Assembly (NCBI GenBank): GCA_021767885.1
Contig: JAASSM010000049.1
Location: 1 to 8,189 of the forward strand
From: a bacterium
GTDB lineage: Bacteria > Krumholzibacteriota > Krumholzibacteria > LZORAL124-64-63
Reading direction: 5' to 3'
Length of the DNA: 8,189 bases
Shown one piece after another: positions 5,629 to 8,189 of this stretch; within the stretch, counting starts at the first letter, position 1, and every line of letters begins with the position of its first letter. Made by a program: the position numbers and the translations under genes. Under the pieces are notes generated by a model. It ran no database searches. It saw only the letters and a program-made list of their open reading frames with translations, and was not told where the DNA came from.

Positions 5629-7437
5629 CTATTCCGCCGCCGACCCCACGCGCGCGGCCATCAGGTCGGCGAGTTCCGCCTGCAGGTCCTGCAGACGGCG
5701 CTGGAACGCCGCGCGATGCGGCGCCACGATGCGGCCGGCGAGCTCGCGATAGTGGGCGACGCCCTGCTCCAGGTTCTCGCGACACTCGGCGATGGTCCTC
5801 GCCAGCTTCTCGCAGGGCTGCTCCGCGTGGCGCGCCACGTCGCGGCGCAACCCGGCCACGTGCAGGCTCAGCTCCTTGAGCAGCATGTGCGGCCGGTCGC
5901 GGTGCAGGGGCAGCGGGACGCGGTCGTAGATGTGGTCCACCAGCGCGTCGAGCGTGGTGGCGAGCTGGAAGTAGGCCGCGTTGGGACCGCAGCAGACGGC
6001 GGGCGAGGCGGAGGGGTCGATGTCCAGGTTGCGGGTGACGCTGCCGGCCAGATCGTGGCAGATGCACGCCTTGCGCACCACCGCGTCGCGGGCCCGCTGC
6101 CGCTCGAGATCCTCCAGGGCCGAGGCCGCGATCTCCTCCAGCTTGCGGTGCTGGTAGGCGCGGCTGGCGGTGCAGAGAGGCTTCTTCGTGTACTCGGTGC
6201 TCGAGACCAGGTAGCCCTTGGGGCAGGGGCTGCCGGGGCGACCGGCGGCCACCCGCTCGCGGCGCAGTTCCTCGCTGTCGCTGGTGCGCAGCGACCAGAA
6301 CGGCACGCCCAGCGGCGAGGCGCCGGAGAGCTCGATGTCCTCCTCGCCGGCGGTGACCAGGCGCGAGAGGCTGGCCGGATCGATGTTGACCACCTCGGGC
6401 ACGAAGAGGAACGCGCTGCCCCAGCCGGTGCCGTCCACGCGGTAGTGCTCGCGCAGGAGCTGGTCCTCGTGGGCGGCGCCCAGGCCGCCCTGCACGGTGA
6501 TCCGCGTGGGCAGGGGCTCCTCCGGGACATCCTCGCGGCCGAGCGCGGCGAGGGCCTGACGGCGGATGCCGTGCAGACTCCCGGCCAGGTGCTCCCGCTG
6601 CTGCTTGAACTCCTCGAGGATGGGGCCGAGGAGCTGGCCCTTGCCCCCGAAGGCGTGGCCGCCGCAGTTCAGGCCGGACTCCACGCGGAACTCGGAGATG
6701 TGCACGCCCAGGCGCGCGAGCAGCTTGCCCTGCAGCAGGGCCGAGCGGTAGTCGCTCACCTTCAGGACCACGCGCTTGCGCAGGTCCTCGGCCTGCGTGG
6801 GCATGAGCTCGGCGAACTCGCCCATGTAGCTGAACAGGCGGCGGTTCATGCCCGCCGAGAGCACCACCGCGCCCTCGGCGCGGCTCTTCATGAAGCCGCG
6901 CAGGGCGCTCAGCGCGTCGGAACCGCGCTCGGGCAGGGGGCGGCCCCGCCGGTCCAGGTCGCGGTCCAGCTTGGTCATGATGTTCACGTCGATGGGGCCG
7001 GGCTGGACCAGCTCCCGCAGGCGGTCCTGCAGCGTCAGGCGCTGGGCCTCGTCGCGGCAGCCGCGCATGCGCTCGTACAGCTCCCGCGCCGGCGAGGGCG
7101 GTAGCAGCTCGAAGTACCGCGTGATCTCGCTGCCGGCCTCGAAGGCGGCGGTGCGGACGCGCTGGACCTGGCGGCCGACGAGGTCGTGCATCAGGTCGAG
7201 GTAGGCGGTGATGCGCCGGGCGCGGGCGTCGTCGGCGTCGTCCGCGATGGGCTCGCAGGGCTCGCCGTGATCGGCGGACAGACGCTGCCGGACCTGCTCG
7301 ATGAGCACGTCGTCCACCAGGGAGACCACCGAGGCGATGCCGTAACGGGCCACCTTCAGGGGCGTGTCGATGGTGAAGCCGGTGCCCATGACGGGGATGT
7401 GGAAGGTGTGGCGCGGTGTGCGGAGGCTCGTGTTCAT
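5629..7437 (-). CDS. Putative NMO/FabK-like TIM-barrel flavoprotein with Cys-rich C-terminus
   Basis: This 602-residue protein belongs to a conserved but, to my knowledge, uncharacterised type. Read in order, its motifs parallel the nitronate monooxygenase / FabK FMN-binding TIM barrel. They are a first strand and loop HIPVMGTGFTIDTPLKVA (13-30); PIDVNIMT (148-155) like the family's 'PFGVN' strand; GAVVLSAGM (189-197); VVLKVSDYRSA (223-233); ESGLNCGGHAF (253-263), resembling 'EGxEAGGH' with its conserved Gly-Gly-His; and ITVQGGLG (313-320) followed by VDGTGWGSAFLFVPE (334-348), like the phosphate-binding 'GGI...ADGVQxGTxFLxxPE'. Residues about 47-145 are an insertion relative to that fold. 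From about 370 on there is an extra module with C405, C422, C458, C460, C482 and C483 (SPCPK, LCTAS, CICHDL, VCCGP), which could hold a metal or Fe-S centre. The last 90 residues look helical, perhaps coiled-coil. There is no signal peptide or membrane segment, so it is probably cytoplasmic. The ATG at 7437 is chosen because a GGAG ribosome site precedes it. The fold is inferred; the substrate is unknown. Confidence 0.85.
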   Translation of the reverse strand: MNTSLRTPRHTFHIPVMGTGFTIDTPLKVARYGIASVVSLVDDVLIEQVRQRLSADHGEPCEPIADDADDARARRITAYLDLMHDLVGRQVQRVRTAAFEAGSEITRYFELLPPSPARELYERMRGCRDEAQRLTLQDRLRELVQPGPIDVNIMTKLDRDLDRRGRPLPERGSDALSALRGFMKSRAEGAVVLSAGMNRRLFSYMGEFAELMPTQAEDLRKRVVLKVSDYRSALLQGKLLARLGVHISEFRVESGLNCGGHAFGGKGQLLGPILEEFKQQREHLAGSLHGIRRQALAALGREDVPEEPLPTRITVQGGLGAAHEDQLLREHYRVDGTGWGSAFLFVPEVVNIDPASLSRLVTAGEEDIELSGASPLGVPFWSLRTSDSEELRRERVAAGRPGSPCPKGYLVSSTEYTKKPLCTASRAYQHRKLEEIAASALEDLERQRARDAVVRKACICHDLAGSVTRNLDIDPSASPAVCCGPNAAYFQLATTLDALVDHIYDRVPLPLHRDRPHMLLKELSLHVAGLRRDVARHAEQPCEKLARTIAECRENLEQGVAHYRELAGRIVAPHRAAFQRRLQDLQAELADLMAARVGSAAE

Positions 7438-7500
7438 GGACCGCTCCGGTCTCGGGGAATACTGATCGACGCGGAGCGCAGAACAGCAGGGCGAGGGATC

Positions 7501-7529
7501 GGGGAGTATTTCTCCCGTTGTTTCTCCCC
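7501..7529 (-). promoter_or_regulatory. Overlapping inverted and direct repeats in leader
   Basis: On the minus strand the word GGGAGAAA occurs twice, 12 bases apart (plus-strand 7521-7528 and 7509-7516). The second copy runs into an inverted repeat, GGGAG-AAATA-CTCCC (7502-7516). The GGGGAG at plus-strand 7501-7506 can also pair with CTCCCC at 7524-7529, so two mutually exclusive hairpins share one arm. If transcription starts near 7525, part of this lies in the 5' leader. It could be an operator for a dimeric regulator or a small RNA switch; the sequence does not say which. Confidence 0.3.
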
Positions 7530-7535
7530 AACCGT

Positions 7536-7551
7536 AGCAAGCGGGGGGCCA
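7536..7551 (-). promoter_or_regulatory. Candidate sigma-54 (-24/-12) promoter
   Basis: Read on the minus strand the site is TGGCCCCCCGCTTGCT. It has the invariant GG and GC dinucleotides exactly 10 bases apart, with the TGGC and TTGCT blocks of the sigma-54 consensus TGGCACG-N4-TTGCT; the mismatches are in the -24 block after TGGC. It faces the 602-residue flavoprotein-like gene and would start transcription near 7525, giving a leader of about 88 bases. It sits in the only clearly AT-richer interval of the window. No enhancer-binding protein gene is visible here, so the assignment rests on sequence match and position only. Confidence 0.4.
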
Positions 7552-7579
7552 GGATGCACGTTTTATTCTCGTGAGACGG

Positions 7580-7615
7580 CCGGGTTAGACGCCGCTCCGG
7601 GCGTCTTGGGCCCGG
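7580..7615 (-). terminator. GC-rich two-part hairpin after the barrel gene
   Basis: An inner perfect 7-bp inverted repeat (AGACGCC 7587-7593, GGCGTCT 7600-7606, 6-base loop) is extended by an outer 5-bp arm (CCGGG 7580-7584, CCCGG 7611-7615) across a small internal loop. It starts 26 bases after the barrel gene's stop codon, a position that suits a transcription terminator. No T-tract follows on the minus strand, so it would not be a textbook intrinsic terminator. A binding site for an activator of the downstream promoter is an alternative. Confidence 0.35.
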
Positions 7616-7641
7616 CTACCGCCCGTGTCCGCTGGCGGTCG

Positions 7642-8189
7642 CTAATCCCAGTACCACCCCAGATTGACGGTCAGGGGCACGAACGTGGCCGATTCGAGCG
7701 CGTCGTCCGCCACCCCCATGCTGTTGACGCCCACCCCGAGCCCGGCCGCCACGTGGTCGGTGAGGCGGAACTCGTAGGAGAGGTTGAGCTCCAGGGCCAG
7801 GCCGCTGAACTCCGTGCGGTCGCCGTGCCCCTGTTCCTCGTCCTCCACGATCTCCACCTCGGTGTAGCCCACCCAGCCGAGCCCGAGGCCGCCGCGCAGG
7901 CAGAGCCCGCCCAGGGCGCGGTCGGCGCGGCCGGGGTACCAGCTCGCCGCCAGCACCAGGCTCTGCATGGAGTACCGGAACTTGGTGGGCAGCTCGCCGG
8001 TCTCGTACATCCAGCCGGCATAGGAGACCCCCACGCCGAGGCGCGATCCCACCATGCGGGAGATGCGGATGTGGGGGGAGACGCCGTCCTCGAACTCGAG
8101 GGTCTCGCCCTCGGGACCGTCGAAGTCGCCGGCTGCCGCACCGTAGGAGACGCCCGCGTGCCAGCCCGCGCGCTCGTGGGGATGCATGG
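7642..8189 (-). CDS. Outer-membrane beta-barrel protein, 5' end outside window
   Basis: The reading frame is open to the window edge and ends at TAG (7642-7644), giving at least 181 residues. The visible part is a run of alternating polar/hydrophobic segments rich in Gly and aromatic residues: WHAGVSYG (9-16), LGVGVSYAGWMYE (50-62), SLVLAASWYPG (76-86), LRGGLGLGWVGYTEVEI (97-113), LALELNLSYEF (130-140), VAAGLGVGVNS (146-156) and VPLTVNLGWYW (170-180). This is the look of short transmembrane beta strands joined by acidic loops (for example VEDEEQGHGD at 114-123), as in small OmpW/OmpA-like or porin-family barrels. The ATG at 8187 precedes what looks like the start of a mature barrel and no signal peptide is visible, so the real start is probably upstream of the window. 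The chain ends WYWD rather than in the usual terminal Phe/Trp. The specific family and substrate are not recognisable. The next gene lies about 200 bases downstream and is probably a separate transcription unit. Confidence 0.6.
   Translation of the reverse strand, partial: MHPHERAGWHAGVSYGAAAGDFDGPEGETLEFEDGVSPHIRISRMVGSRLGVGVSYAGWMYETGELPTKFRYSMQSLVLAASWYPGRADRALGGLCLRGGLGLGWVGYTEVEIVEDEEQGHGDRTEFSGLALELNLSYEFRLTDHVAAGLGVGVNSMGVADDALESATFVPLTVNLGWYWD

Noticed and set aside
5612..7540. Upstream continuation of the trhA frame, which would give an 861-residue protein
   Set aside because: It is low-complexity Pro/Arg/Ala sequence overlapping the 602-residue gene in another frame; TrhA of normal length starts at 5611 with a ribosome site.

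Overview
This is a very GC-rich window in which every gene I can support lies on the minus strand, so it reads from high to low coordinates. The outer-membrane beta-barrel protein at the right edge points to a Gram-negative (diderm) bacterium. Base composition and codon pattern suit a high-GC proteobacterium or a similar diderm lineage, but I cannot fix the phylum by eye.

Right edge to 7438: the 3' part of a small outer-membrane beta-barrel gene (5' end outside the window) is followed by an intergenic stretch of about 200 bases. This stretch is noticeably less GC-rich than the rest. It holds a GC-rich hairpin, a good match to a sigma-54 (-24/-12) promoter, and a cluster of short direct and inverted repeats just before the next gene.

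7437 to 4955: a probable two-gene unit. The first gene encodes a 602-residue protein of no named function. Its motif order matches the TIM-barrel flavin enzymes of the nitronate monooxygenase / FabK type, with an insertion near the N-terminus and a cysteine-rich C-terminal module. The second gene, 17 bases downstream, encodes a seven-helix membrane protein of the hemolysin III / TrhA (PAQR-like) family. This pair is the least described part of the window.

4833 to 143: a compact arginine biosynthesis operon in the order argB-argD-argC-argJ. The genes overlap by 8, 4 and 4 bases, so translation is probably coupled. Together they encode N-acetylglutamate kinase, N-acetylglutamyl-phosphate reductase, acetylornithine aminotransferase and ornithine acetyltransferase. 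These take N-acetylglutamate to ornithine and, through ArgJ, recycle the acetyl group to glutamate. Two of the four enzymes carry unusual N-terminal extensions: about 86 residues on ArgB (helical, charged) and about 50 on ArgJ (lysine/proline-rich, if the upstream start is used). The remaining 142 bases after argJ hold a strong GC hairpin and no convincing gene. I saw no tRNA, rRNA, CRISPR array, insertion sequence or phage gene.
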